From positions 3,279,001 through 3,343,000 of the forward strand of contig NZ_CP050137.1 in the NCBI RefSeq assembly GCF_013344685.1: DNA of 64,000 nucleotides, given 5' to 3'. The notes under the pieces were generated by a model, which was not told the origin of the DNA, did no database searches, and saw nothing but the letters and a program-made list of their open reading frames with translations. A program made the translations under genes and the position numbers. Shown here piece by piece: positions 7,886 to 16,734 of this stretch; the stretch's first letter is position 1, and each line of letters starts with the position of its first letter. The stretch is from Sphingomonas sp. CL5.1. Lineage in GTDB: Bacteria > Pseudomonadota > Alphaproteobacteria > Sphingomonadales > Sphingomonadaceae.

Positions 7886-9064
7886 GTGTTCCTGAATTTC
7901 CTCGATGAACTGCGTAGCGCCGGCATCCCGGCGAGCATGAAGGAGCATCTGCTGCTGCTGGAAGCGCTCGACAAGGAAGTGATCGAGCGCACGCCGGAGG
8001 ATTTCTACTACCTCAGCCGCGCAGTGTACGTGAAGGACGAAGGCCTGCTCGACCGCTTCGATCAGGTCTTCTCCAAGGTCTTCAAGGGGATCGAGACCAG
8101 CTATGCGCAGACCGGCGTGGAAATCCCCACGGACTGGCTGAAGGCGGTCGCGGAGAAATATCTCACGCCCGAGGAAATGGAGGCGATCAAGTCGCTCGGC
8201 TCCTGGGACGAGATCATGGAAACGCTCAAGAAGCGTCTGGAAGAACAGCAGAAACGCCACGAGGGCGGCAACAAGTGGATCGGCACCGGCGGCACCTCGC
8301 CCTATGGCAATTCGGGCTATAACCCCGAAGGCGTCCGCATCGGCGGGGAGGGCAAGCAGAAGCGCGCGCTCAAGGTGTGGGACCAGCGCGAGTTCAAGAA
8401 CCTCGACAGCACCCGGGAGTTGGGCACGCGCAACATCAAGATCGCGCTCCGCCGCCTCCGCAAGTTCGCGCGCGAGGGCGCGGCCGACGAACTCGATATC
8501 GACGCGACGATCGACGGCACCGCGCGACAGGGCTGGCTCGACGTCCATATGCGCCCCGAGCGTCGTAATGCGGTGAAATTGCTGCTGTTCCTGGACGTCG
8601 GCGGCTCGATGGATCCGTTCATCAAGCTGTGCGAGGAACTGTTCTCCGCCGCGACCAGCGAGTTCAAGAACCTCGAATTCTTCTATTTCCACAACTGCCC
8701 CTATGAAGGCGTGTGGAAGGACAATCGCCGCCGCTTCTCGGAACGCACGCCGACCTGGGACGTGCTCCACAAATTCCCGCACGATTACAAAATCATATTC
8801 GTCGGCGACGCGGCGATGAGCCCGTATGAGATCACCCATCCCGGCGGCTCGGTCGAGCATTTCAACGAGGAATCCGGCGCGGTGTGGATGCACCGGCTGA
8901 CCACCACTTATCCGGCGGCAGTTTGGCTCAATCCCGTGGCGCAGGCGCAATGGGGCTATTCGCAGTCGACCAAGATCATCCGCGAATTGCTGAACAACCG
9001 CATGTTCCCGCTGACGCTGGAAGGGCTGGACGATGCGATGCGCGAGCTGTCGCGCAAACGGTGA
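7886..9064 (+). CDS. CoxE-like VWA domain protein (COG3825 type)
   Basis: Cytosolic 392-residue protein whose C-terminal half is a von Willebrand A domain. The MIDAS motif is present in the variant form LFLDVGGSMDPF (about 235-246), with glycine at the first serine position of DxSxS. The N-terminal half is helical and charged. In most alphaproteobacteria this family pairs with a MoxR AAA+ ATPase to remodel or insert metal centres into client proteins. Here the matching MoxR gene is 39 kb away, near 47.9 kb. The start is GTG, immediately followed by the conserved FLNFLDELR. Its stop codon directly touches the 3' end of the opposing tRNA-Ser gene. Confidence 0.88.
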   Translation: MFLNFLDELRSAGIPASMKEHLLLLEALDKEVIERTPEDFYYLSRAVYVKDEGLLDRFDQVFSKVFKGIETSYAQTGVEIPTDWLKAVAEKYLTPEEMEAIKSLGSWDEIMETLKKRLEEQQKRHEGGNKWIGTGGTSPYGNSGYNPEGVRIGGEGKQKRALKVWDQREFKNLDSTRELGTRNIKIALRRLRKFAREGAADELDIDATIDGTARQGWLDVHMRPERRNAVKLLLFLDVGGSMDPFIKLCEELFSAATSEFKNLEFFYFHNCPYEGVWKDNRRRFSERTPTWDVLHKFPHDYKIIFVGDAAMSPYEITHPGGSVEHFNEESGAVWMHRLTTTYPAAVWLNPVAQAQWGYSQSTKIIRELLNNRMFPLTLEGLDDAMRELSRKR

Positions 9065-9154
<90 letters not shown>

Positions 9155-9255
9155 GGGTGCGTGGCCCGCGCGCTGTGGCGTGCTGCGACGGCATGTGCAA
9201 GTCCGGCGATGACTTGCTGTTTCACAATCCCGGCGCACCGTGCAAGATGGGAGGT

Positions 9256-10290
9256 ATGAGGGGGACGCTTACCCGCACCGTTCTGGGGATCGCCGCGCTG
9301 GCCGGGGCGACGCTCGCCGTGCCCGCGGCGGCACAGGACGAGGCTGGATTCCAGGCTTATCTTTCGACGTTGCGCGGGCAGGCGCTGGCGGCGGGCGTTC
9401 GACCGGCGACGGTCGATTCGGTGCTGCCGACGCTGACCTTGAACCCGCGCGTGATCGAGCTTGACCGGCAGCAGCCCGGCGGCAGCCCGAACGCGCCGGT
9501 CGCGATGTTCGCGCCCTATCGCGTGCAGCATGTCGATGCGGCGCGGATCTCACGCGGCCGCGCCGCCTATCTCGCCAATCGCGGGCGGCTGGCGGCGGTG
9601 GAGCGTGAGACGGGTGTGCCCGAATCGATCATGGTCGCGATCTGGGGGCATGAGACGAACTATGGCAGCTACACCGGCAATTTCGATCTCCTCCGCAGCC
9701 TCGCGACCCTGGCCTATGAGGGGCGCCGGCGCGACTTGTTCGCGGGCGAGTTCATCGCCGGGCTCAAGATGATCGACCGGGGCGTCACGCGCGAACAACT
9801 CAAGGGAAGCTGGGCCGGCGCGACCGGCAACCCGCAGTTCCTGCCATCGATTTACCTCCGGCTGGCGCGCGATGGCGACGGGGACGGGCGGATCGACATC
9901 TGGAACAGCGCCGCCGATACGCTCGCGTCGATCGGCAATTACTTCGTCAACGCCGGTTGGCGCCCCGGCCAGCCATGGGGCATCGCCGTCACCGTGCCGG
10001 CCGGTTACGACCGCAGCGCGCAGGTCAACCGCCTCGTCTCGCCGCGCTGCCCGCGTGTGTTCGAGCGGCATAGCGGCTGGCGAACGATGGCGGAGTGGCG
10101 CGCGCTCGGTCTGGTGCCGCAAGGGCAGCCATGGCCCGGTGACGACGTGCTCGCGACGCTGCTGGAGCCGGACGGGCCGGGCAAGACAGCCTATCTGCTC
10201 ACCGGCAATTATCGCGTGATCCTCGATTACAATTGCTCGAATTTCTATGCGCTTTCGGTCGGGCTGCTCGCCGATGCGGTTGAGCGTTAG
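9256..10290 (+). CDS. mltB: Lytic murein transglycosylase, MltB type (SLT_2 family)
   Basis: Periplasmic peptidoglycan lyase that cleaves glycan strands. The 344-residue product has a Sec signal ending PAAAQD. The catalytic glutamate is in IWGHETNYGSYTG (about residue 133), followed by the family motifs SWAGATGNPQFLPS and the GDGDGRIDIWNSAADTLASI block. The start is uncertain: the chosen ATG gives the best signal peptide but GGGAGG is almost touching it, while an ATG three codons earlier has no clear ribosome site. The gene overlaps rlpA by 17 bases and heads a wall-related run with rlpA and dacA. Confidence 0.88.
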   Translation: MRGTLTRTVLGIAALAGATLAVPAAAQDEAGFQAYLSTLRGQALAAGVRPATVDSVLPTLTLNPRVIELDRQQPGGSPNAPVAMFAPYRVQHVDAARISRGRAAYLANRGRLAAVERETGVPESIMVAIWGHETNYGSYTGNFDLLRSLATLAYEGRRRDLFAGEFIAGLKMIDRGVTREQLKGSWAGATGNPQFLPSIYLRLARDGDGDGRIDIWNSAADTLASIGNYFVNAGWRPGQPWGIAVTVPAGYDRSAQVNRLVSPRCPRVFERHSGWRTMAEWRALGLVPQGQPWPGDDVLATLLEPDGPGKTAYLLTGNYRVILDYNCSNFYALSVGLLADAVER

Positions 10291-10888
10291 CGTCGCGCTG
10301 CTCGCGCTGCCGCTCGCGGCGGTTTGCCATGCGGGCGGCGATGCGCCGCGTCCGGCGGCCAGTTACGACGAGGTCGGCTATGCCACCTGGTATGGCGAGG
10401 AACTGGCCGGGGTGCGCACCGCATCGGGCGCGCCGTTCCGGCCTTCGGCGATCACCGCCGCGCATCGGACACTCCCGCTCGATCTCTCGCGCGGCGCGGC
10501 GGCGCTGCTCGGCACCGGCGGTAATTCCAGAGCCGCGGTGCGCGTGCGCGCCGTTGCCGCGCCGGCGGATCGCTCGATCCTGTCGCGTGACACCGCATCG
10601 CCGGAGGTGCTCGCTGACCTGCGCCATCGCTTGCCTGGGGCCATGACGGCTCATCTTCCACGGCCACCGCTTCGGACAGACGGCAGGTATATCGCGCAAG
10701 CTACAGCTTTTTATGATAATTTCTCTCCAAATTCGCTCGCATCCAGGCGTCGGGGCAGCGTCGATTCGCGCGGGCGGAGCTATCGTGTTCGCCTAGGCTC
10801 TTTCGACGATGCCGACGCCGCGCAGCGGGCGCGTGACGACGCCGCCCGGCGCGGCTATGGCGATGCTTCGATTGTCGTTCAGCCCTGA
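10274..10888 (+). CDS. rlpA: RlpA-like SPOR protein with an internal deletion in the catalytic domain (probably inactive)
   Basis: RlpA is a septal lytic transglycosylase: a double-psi beta-barrel (DPBB) domain followed by a SPOR domain that binds denuded glycan. This 204-residue protein has a signal peptide, the DPBB start YATWYGEELAGVRTASG and the AAHRTLPL motif. At residues 69/70 it jumps directly to DLSRGAAALLG. The roughly 30 residues that normally lie between, including the NDRGPF loop with a catalytic Asp, are missing in frame. The Glu expected after TASG is Ala. The C-terminal SPOR part (SYRVRLGSF through GYGDASIVV) looks intact. Reading frame and coupling to mltB are kept, so it may persist as a glycan-binding pseudoenzyme or be decaying. 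Confidence 0.8.
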   Translation: MRLSVSVALLALPLAAVCHAGGDAPRPAASYDEVGYATWYGEELAGVRTASGAPFRPSAITAAHRTLPLDLSRGAAALLGTGGNSRAAVRVRAVAAPADRSILSRDTASPEVLADLRHRLPGAMTAHLPRPPLRTDGRYIAQATAFYDNFSPNSLASRRRGSVDSRGRSYRVRLGSFDDADAAQRARDDAARRGYGDASIVVQP

Positions 10889-10897
10889 GTATCGGTC

Positions 10898-12073
10898 ATG
10901 CCAAAGATTCCATACATCCTCGCCGCTCCCGCCATCGCGCTGTCGATCGCCTATCCTTCGGTCGCCTCCGCGCCGCAGTTCGAGACGCCGGCGCCGGTGG
11001 CGTTCATGGAGGATCTGTCCTCTGGCGCGGTGTTGTATGAAAAGGATGCTGACCGACGGATGCCGCCGGCGTCGCTGGCGAAGATGATGACGGTCTATGT
11101 CGCTTTCGACCTCGTCAAGCGCGGCGAGTTGAAGCTCGATCAGGAGTTCGAGGTTCGCCCGGAGACATGGAAGAAGTGGCACGGCCCGGCTGCCGGCTCG
11201 ACCATGTTCCTCTCGTCGGGCGAGAAGGTGTCGGTCGCCAATCTGCTCTATGGCATCGTCACGCTTTCCGGCAACGACGCCTGCGTCGTGCTGGCGGAGG
11301 GGATTTCGGGCACTGAGGATGCCTTCGTCCAGCGGATGAACGAGGCAGCCAAGCGGCTCGGCCTGACCAACAGCCATTTCGGTACGTCGAACGGCTGGCC
11401 GGACAATGGCGTCACCTATGTCACCGCGCGCGACCTGGCGAAACTCGCCGCCGCGACGATCACCGACCACCCGAAGCTCTATAAGCAATTCTATTCCCGA
11501 CCCGATTTCACCTGGGGCAAGACCATGGGATCGGGTTCCGCGATCACACAGGCGAACCGCGATCCGCTGCTCGGCCGCGTGGCCGGCGCGGACGGCCTCA
11601 AGACCGGCCATACCGAGGAGGCCGGCTATGGTTTCACTGGGTCGGCCGAGCAGAACGGGCGGCGGCTCGTGATGGTGCTCGCCGGGCTTACCAGCTTCAA
11701 CCAGCGCATCAGCGAATCGGTGCGCTTCATGGATTGGGGCTTCCGCGCGTGGCAGGCGAAGCCGGTGGTGAAGGAAGGCCGGAAGGTCGCCGACGCGGAA
11801 GTGCAGATGGGCAGTTCCTCGAAGGTCGGCCTCGTCGCGCCGCGCGACCTGAAGGTCGCGCTACCGGCCGGCGCGGTGCCGGTGCTGAGCGCCAAGGTCG
11901 TCTATCAGGGGCCGATCAAGGCGCCGATCAAGGCCGGCGATCACGTCGCCGACCTCATCGTCACCTCGCCGGGCCTGCCGGAGCAGACGCTGCCGCTGGT
12001 GGCGGACAAGGATGTCGGCGCGGCGGGCTTCTTCGGTCGCGCCTGGGCCGGGCTGACCGGCCTCTTCGGATGA
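10898..12073 (+). CDS. dacA: D-alanyl-D-alanine carboxypeptidase (PBP5/6 type)
   Basis: Periplasmic low-molecular-weight penicillin-binding protein that trims the terminal D-Ala from peptidoglycan stem peptides. The three active-site motifs are present: SLAK at 59-62, SGN in TLSGNDA (about 125), and KTG in LKTGHTEEAGYG (about 235). A signal peptide precedes the domain, and a C-terminal beta-rich PBP5_C region (about 270-365) is followed by a short amphipathic tail (FFGRAWAGLTGLFG) likely to anchor it to the membrane. At 391 residues it has family length. It starts nine bases after rlpA and overlaps tmk by four bases. Confidence 0.95.
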   Translation: MPKIPYILAAPAIALSIAYPSVASAPQFETPAPVAFMEDLSSGAVLYEKDADRRMPPASLAKMMTVYVAFDLVKRGELKLDQEFEVRPETWKKWHGPAAGSTMFLSSGEKVSVANLLYGIVTLSGNDACVVLAEGISGTEDAFVQRMNEAAKRLGLTNSHFGTSNGWPDNGVTYVTARDLAKLAAATITDHPKLYKQFYSRPDFTWGKTMGSGSAITQANRDPLLGRVAGADGLKTGHTEEAGYGFTGSAEQNGRRLVMVLAGLTSFNQRISESVRFMDWGFRAWQAKPVVKEGRKVADAEVQMGSSSKVGLVAPRDLKVALPAGAVPVLSAKVVYQGPIKAPIKAGDHVADLIVTSPGLPEQTLPLVADKDVGAAGFFGRAWAGLTGLFG

Positions 12074-12696
12074 CCGGCCGCTTCCTCTCGCTCGAAGGCG
12101 GGGAGGGAGCCGGCAAGTCCACCCAGGTGCGTGCGCTGGCCGACGCGCTGGAGGCGCGCGGCATCCGCACCCTGGTGACGCGCGAACCTGGCGGCAGCGA
12201 GGGCGCGGAGGCGATCCGCGCGCTGCTGATGCAGGGCGATGTGCAACGCTGGAGCCCGCATACCGAGGCATTGCTGTTCGCCGCCGCGCGCGCCGATCAT
12301 GTCGAAAAGACGATCCGCCCGGCAATCGGCGCGGGCGTGTGGGTGATTTGCGACCGCTATCTCGATTCGAGCCGCGCCTATCAGGGCGTCGCCGGCGGGA
12401 TCGACGATGCGGCGGTGCTGGCGCTCCACGCCTTCGGCTCGCGCGGGCTGCTGCCCGATCGCACCTTCGTGCTGGAACTGCCGCCCGAGGAAGGCGCGCG
12501 CCGCGCCGCCGGGCGTGATGGCGCGGGGGCGGACCGTTTCGCTATGCGCGGCGACGACTTCCATATCGCCGTCGCTGCCGCATTCGATCGCTTCGCCGCC
12601 GCCGAGCCGGATCGTTTCCGCCGCATCGATGCCACCCGCCCGCCCGAGACGGTGACGGCCGCGCTGCTCGATGGGCTGGCCGATCTGCTGCCATGA
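12070..12696 (+). CDS. tmk: Thymidylate kinase
   Basis: Phosphorylates dTMP to dTDP in the cytoplasm, needed for DNA precursor supply. The 208-residue product opens with the P-loop LEGGEGAGKSTQ, followed by the REPGGSEGAEAIR dTMP-binding motif and CDRYLDSSRAYQG. The ATG overlaps the dacA stop (ATGA) and the gene ends in another ATGA with holB. The tmk-holB pairing is common in bacteria, linking nucleotide supply with the replication clamp loader. Confidence 0.96.
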   Translation: MTGRFLSLEGGEGAGKSTQVRALADALEARGIRTLVTREPGGSEGAEAIRALLMQGDVQRWSPHTEALLFAAARADHVEKTIRPAIGAGVWVICDRYLDSSRAYQGVAGGIDDAAVLALHAFGSRGLLPDRTFVLELPPEEGARRAAGRDGAGADRFAMRGDDFHIAVAAAFDRFAAAEPDRFRRIDATRPPETVTAALLDGLADLLP

Positions 12697-13643
12697 CGTC
12701 ACTTCGCGGCAACGCCCCGGCACGCGCGGCCTTCGACGCCGCGATGGCGAGCGGCGCGCTTCATCACGCATGGCTCCTCACCGGCCCGCAGGGAGTGGGG
12801 AAGGGGACGTTCGCCCGCGAGGCGGCGGCGCGCCTGCTCGCACAATCAGCGGGTGACGAAGGCGGCGCACGGACGCGCGCGCTGATCGAGGCCGGCTCGC
12901 ACCCCGATTATCGTGAGCTGGCCCGGCTGGCGAAGGAGGAGCGCGGCGAGACACGTCTGGCGCGCAGCATCACGATCGCGCAGGTCCGTGCGCTCCAGCC
13001 GTTGTTCGCCACTACACCCTCGCTCGGGCCGCGCCGCGTGATCGTGATCGACGCGATCGACGACCTCGAGCGGGAAGGGGCCAACGCCCTGCTCAAGAGC
13101 CTGGAGGAACCGCCGCCCGGCACCGTCTTCCTGCTCGTCAGCCATGCGCCGGGCCGGCTGCTGCCAACGATCCGCTCGCGCTGCCGCGCCCTGCGTTTCG
13201 GGCTGCTCGACGAAAGCGACGTGCGTGAGGTGCTGCGTGAGCGGGCGCCGGAGCTGCGCGGCGACGAACTGGACACGCTGATCCGCGCCGGAGCAGGCGC
13301 ACCGGGGCGGGCGCTGCGTTATGCCGGGCTGGAACTTGCCGCGATCGACAACGCGCTGGCCGCGATCGCTCGCAGTGGCGACCGAAGCAACGCGGAGCGC
13401 GCGCGGCTCGCCAAGGCGCTGTCGACCAAGGCCGCACAGCCGCGTTACGAGGCCTTCCTCGATCGCGCGCCGGAATTCATCGCTTCCCACGCGCCGGGGC
13501 GCGCCGGCGAGGAGTTGCGCGTGGCGCTCGATGCCTATGAAGAAGCGCAGGGAATCGCGGGCGCGGCGCGGCGGCTGTCGCTCGATGCGGGGGCGACCGT
13601 ATTCGAGCTGGCGGGGGTGGTCGCACGGCTTGCGCGGATGTAG
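12693..13643 (+). CDS. holB: DNA polymerase III delta' subunit (clamp loader)
   Basis: Clamp-loader component of the replisome. It is a 316-residue AAA+ protein with a P-loop-like LTGPQGVGKGTFA (about 27-39), a Walker-B-like VIVIDAIDDLE, and the sensor region LLVSHAPGRLLPTIRSRCRALRF in the middle third. The Cys-rich zinc finger of many delta' proteins is not evident. It overlaps tmk by four bases and is followed after nine bases by metG, the usual order in this group. Confidence 0.93.
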   Translation: MTSLRGNAPARAAFDAAMASGALHHAWLLTGPQGVGKGTFAREAAARLLAQSAGDEGGARTRALIEAGSHPDYRELARLAKEERGETRLARSITIAQVRALQPLFATTPSLGPRRVIVIDAIDDLEREGANALLKSLEEPPPGTVFLLVSHAPGRLLPTIRSRCRALRFGLLDESDVREVLRERAPELRGDELDTLIRAGAGAPGRALRYAGLELAAIDNALAAIARSGDRSNAERARLAKALSTKAAQPRYEAFLDRAPEFIASHAPGRAGEELRVALDAYEEAQGIAGAARRLSLDAGATVFELAGVVARLARM

Positions 13644-13652
13644 GGGAGCGGC

Positions 13653-15197
13653 ATGGGCCAACCCTTCTACATCACCACCGCGATCAGTTATCCCAACGGC
13701 AAGCCGCACATCGGCCACGCTTATGAAGCGATCGCCGCCGACGCCATCGCGCGCTTCAACCGACAGACCGGGCGCGAGGTGCGCTTCCAGACCGGCACCG
13801 ACGAACATGGCCTGAAGATGGTCCAGACGGCCCGCGAGCGCGGCGTCGACGTTCGCGATCTCGCGACTGAAATGTCATCCATGTTCAAGGGGATGTGTGA
13901 TGTTCTGAACATCTCCTATGATCGTTTCATTCGCACCACGGACCCCGATCACTACCGCGCCAGCCGGGCGATCTGGCAGGCGATGCGCGATGCGGGCGAC
14001 CTGTATCTCGATCGCTATGAGGGCTGGTATTCGGTTCGCGATGAAGCCTTCTATGACGAGAAGGAACTGATCGAAGGGGAAGGGGGGGAGAAGCTCTCGC
14101 CACAAGGCACGCCGGTGCAATGGACGGCGGAGGAGACCTGGTTCTTCCGCCTGTCGAAATACCAGCAGCCGCTGCTGGATATCTATCGCGACAATCCCGA
14201 TTTCATCCGGCCGGAGGCGCGTCGCAACGAGATCATGCGTTTCGTCGAAGGCGGGCTTTCCGATCTTTCGGTATCGCGAACGAGCTTCGACTGGGGCGTG
14301 CCCGTTCCGGACAGCCCCGGCCATGTGATGTACGTGTGGGTCGATGCGCTGACCAATTACCTCACCGGCGCGGGCTATCCCGATGGCGACATGCGCTGGT
14401 GGCCGGCCGATCTGCACCTGATCGGCAAGGACATCGTCCGTTTCCATGCGGTCTATTGGCCGGCCTTCCTCATGTCCGCCGGCATCGCACTGCCGAAGTC
14501 GGTGTTCGGCCATGGCTTCCTGCTGCACCGCGGGGAGAAGATGTCGAAAAGCCTCGGCAACGTGGTCGATCCAATCGACCTGACGGCGGCGTTCGGCGTC
14601 GATGCGCTGCGCTATTTCCTGCTGCGCGAGGTGAGCTTCGGGCAGGACGGCAGCTATTCCGCCGAAGCGATCGTGACGCGGGTCAACGCCGAACTGGCCA
14701 ATGCCTTCGGCAATCTCGCCCAGCGCACCCTGTCGTTCATCGCCAAGAATCTGGACGGCGAGTTTCCCGGCGTTGGCCGGGCGGACGAGGCGGATGGTGT
14801 GTTGATCGAGGAAGTGATCGTCGCCGCCGCTGGCTTCAAGACCGCGTTCGGCGACCTGATACTCAGCCAGGGGGTCGAGGCGTGGCTGCGCGGGGTGTTC
14901 GCCTGCAACGCCTATATCGACGTGCAGGCGCCCTGGGCGCTCCGCAAGACCGATCCTGAGCGGATGCACGCCGTCCTGCGCACGCTGATCCGCGCGATCC
15001 GCATCCTGGCTATCACCATCCTGCCGGTCGTGCCGGATTCGGCGGGGAAGGTGCTCGACCAACTCGGCGCGGCGGAGCGCGATCATGCGGCGGTTGACGA
15101 TGACGGGTGGTATGACCGCCACGCCGCCAGCGGCTTCCGTATCGCGCCGCCGTCTCCGGTCTTCCCGCGTCTGGAACTGCCGGTGGAGAGCACCTGA
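13653..15197 (+). CDS. metG: Methionyl-tRNA synthetase
   Basis: Class I aminoacyl-tRNA synthetase of 514 residues that charges tRNA-Met. It has the HIGH signature as PHIGHAYE near residue 20 and KMSKSLGN near 295, with the methionine-pocket helix GHVMYVWVDALTNYLTG between. The connective-peptide region (about 120-160) has no cysteine pairs, so this is the form without a zinc knuckle, and the C-terminal dimerisation domain seen in E. coli is absent. Its stop overlaps the tatD start by one base. Confidence 0.97.
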   Translation: MGQPFYITTAISYPNGKPHIGHAYEAIAADAIARFNRQTGREVRFQTGTDEHGLKMVQTARERGVDVRDLATEMSSMFKGMCDVLNISYDRFIRTTDPDHYRASRAIWQAMRDAGDLYLDRYEGWYSVRDEAFYDEKELIEGEGGEKLSPQGTPVQWTAEETWFFRLSKYQQPLLDIYRDNPDFIRPEARRNEIMRFVEGGLSDLSVSRTSFDWGVPVPDSPGHVMYVWVDALTNYLTGAGYPDGDMRWWPADLHLIGKDIVRFHAVYWPAFLMSAGIALPKSVFGHGFLLHRGEKMSKSLGNVVDPIDLTAAFGVDALRYFLLREVSFGQDGSYSAEAIVTRVNAELANAFGNLAQRTLSFIAKNLDGEFPGVGRADEADGVLIEEVIVAAAGFKTAFGDLILSQGVEAWLRGVFACNAYIDVQAPWALRKTDPERMHAVLRTLIRAIRILAITILPVVPDSAGKVLDQLGAAERDHAAVDDDGWYDRHAASGFRIAPPSPVFPRLELPVEST

Positions 15198-15973
15198 TGC
15201 TGGCCGACAGCCATTGTCACCTCAACTACAAGGGGTTGGTGGAAGAGCAGCAGGCGGTGCTTGAGCGCGCCCGCGCGCGCGGCATCACCGCAATGCTCAA
15301 TATCGCGACACGTGAAAGCGAATGGGATGATGTGCTCGCCACTGCCGAGCGCGAGCCGGACGTATGGGCGACGGTTGGCATCCATCCGCATGAGGCCGAT
15401 CAGCATCCACATATCGATACCGCGAAGCTCGTCGCCCGTGCCGCGCATCCGCGCATCGTCGGGATCGGCGAGACCGGTCTCGATTATTATTACGATCATT
15501 CCGACCGCGCTCGCCAGCAGACGAGCTTCCGCGCTCATATCGTCGCCGCGCGCGAGGCGGGTGTGCCGATCGTGGTCCACACCCGAGACGCGGAGGGCGA
15601 CACCGCCGCGATCTTGCGCGAGGAAATGGGGAAGGGCGCCTTCAAGGGCGTCATCCACTGTTTCACCGGCACAGGCGCGTTCGCGGACATCGTGCTGGAC
15701 CTCGGTTTCTATATCTCCATCTCCGGCATCGTGACGTTCAAGAGCGCGCGCGAGCTGCAGGAAACCGCCGCGCGGCTGCCGATCGAGCGGCTGCTGATCG
15801 AAACGGACGCCCCATTCCTCGCCCCGGTGCCACATCGCGGCAAGACCGGGGAGCCGTCGTTCGTGGCCGATACCGCCGCGTTCCTCGCGCAATTGCGTGA
15901 CGATACGGTCGATCAATTACAGGATGTTACCGCACGTAACTTCCACGCCTTGTTCAACAAGACGGCCGCGTGA
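15197..15973 (+). CDS. tatD: TatD family metal-dependent hydrolase / 3'-5' DNase
   Basis: TIM-barrel nuclease of 258 residues. Metal ligands are visible in order: DSHCHLNY (HxH, about 4-10), GIGETGLDYYYDHS (Glu about 93), VHTRDAEGD, VIHCFTGTG and IETDAPFLAP (Asp near 205). In other bacteria TatD-type enzymes act as 3'-5' exonucleases or D-tyrosyl-related deacylases; the exact substrate is not settled by sequence. The ATG overlaps the metG stop by one base and its end overlaps the MBL gene by four, so it is embedded in the forward operon. Confidence 0.93.
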   Translation: MLADSHCHLNYKGLVEEQQAVLERARARGITAMLNIATRESEWDDVLATAEREPDVWATVGIHPHEADQHPHIDTAKLVARAAHPRIVGIGETGLDYYYDHSDRARQQTSFRAHIVAAREAGVPIVVHTRDAEGDTAAILREEMGKGAFKGVIHCFTGTGAFADIVLDLGFYISISGIVTFKSARELQETAARLPIERLLIETDAPFLAPVPHRGKTGEPSFVADTAAFLAQLRDDTVDQLQDVTARNFHALFNKTAA

Positions 15974-16734
15974 AGGCGCGAATCCTCGGCTCGGGCACCT
16001 CGTCCGGCGTGCCGCGGATTGGGAACGATTGGGGTGCGTGCGATCCGGCAGAGACGCGTAACCGCCGCACCCGCGCGTCGCTGCTGGTAGAGCATGAGGG
16101 CACCCGCATCCTCGTCGACACCAGCCCGGACATGCGCGAGCAATTGCTCACGGCGGATGTGGGAACGGTCGATGCGGTGATCTGGACGCATGAACATGCC
16201 GACCATGTCTTCGGCATCGACGACCTGCGACAGATCTTCCATACGCTTGGGCGGCCGGTCGTGGCCTATGCCCGGCCAACGACGGGCGCGGCGCTGAAGG
16301 CGAGGTTCGGCTATGTCTTTCAGGGGCATGACGGCTATCCGCCGACGGTCACACTCTTGCCGTTGCCGGACAGGCTGATGATCGGATCGATCGCGGTTGA
16401 GGTCGCGGATCAGCCGCATGCGTCGATCACCACCGCCGGCCTGCGCTTCTCGGCGGATGGCAAAAATATCGGTTATGCCACTGATCTCAGCGGCATGACC
16501 GATACGATGCGAACGCTTTATTCCGGGCTGGATGCATGGATCGTGGATGCGCTCCGCCGCCGTCCGCATCCGTCGCACCCGCATCTCGCGCAAGTCGTCG
16601 AGTGGGTTGCCGAACTGTCGCCGCGCCGAACCGCGCTGATCCACATGGATTCGTCAATGGACTATCAGGCGCTGTGCGCTGAACTGCCGCCCGGAATCGA
16701 GCCGGGATATGACGGCATGGAGATCATCGCATGA
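15970..16734 (+). CDS. MBL-fold metallohydrolase, PhnP/RNase Z-like
   Basis: Cytosolic metallo-beta-lactamase-fold hydrolase of 254 residues. The signature HEHADHVFGIDDLR (about 76-89) provides the HxHxDH ligands, and further histidines occur in ADQPHAS and the C-terminal LIHMDSS. An early GSGTSSGVPRIG motif is typical of PhnP-like phosphodiesterases. Family members cleave cyclic phosphodiesters or nucleic acid ends; tatD and this family are very often adjacent, suggesting a shared role. GTG start within a GTGA overlap with tatD; the end overlaps the next gene by ATGA. Confidence 0.9.
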   Translation: MKARILGSGTSSGVPRIGNDWGACDPAETRNRRTRASLLVEHEGTRILVDTSPDMREQLLTADVGTVDAVIWTHEHADHVFGIDDLRQIFHTLGRPVVAYARPTTGAALKARFGYVFQGHDGYPPTVTLLPLPDRLMIGSIAVEVADQPHASITTAGLRFSADGKNIGYATDLSGMTDTMRTLYSGLDAWIVDALRRRPHPSHPHLAQVVEWVAELSPRRTALIHMDSSMDYQALCAELPPGIEPGYDGMEIIA

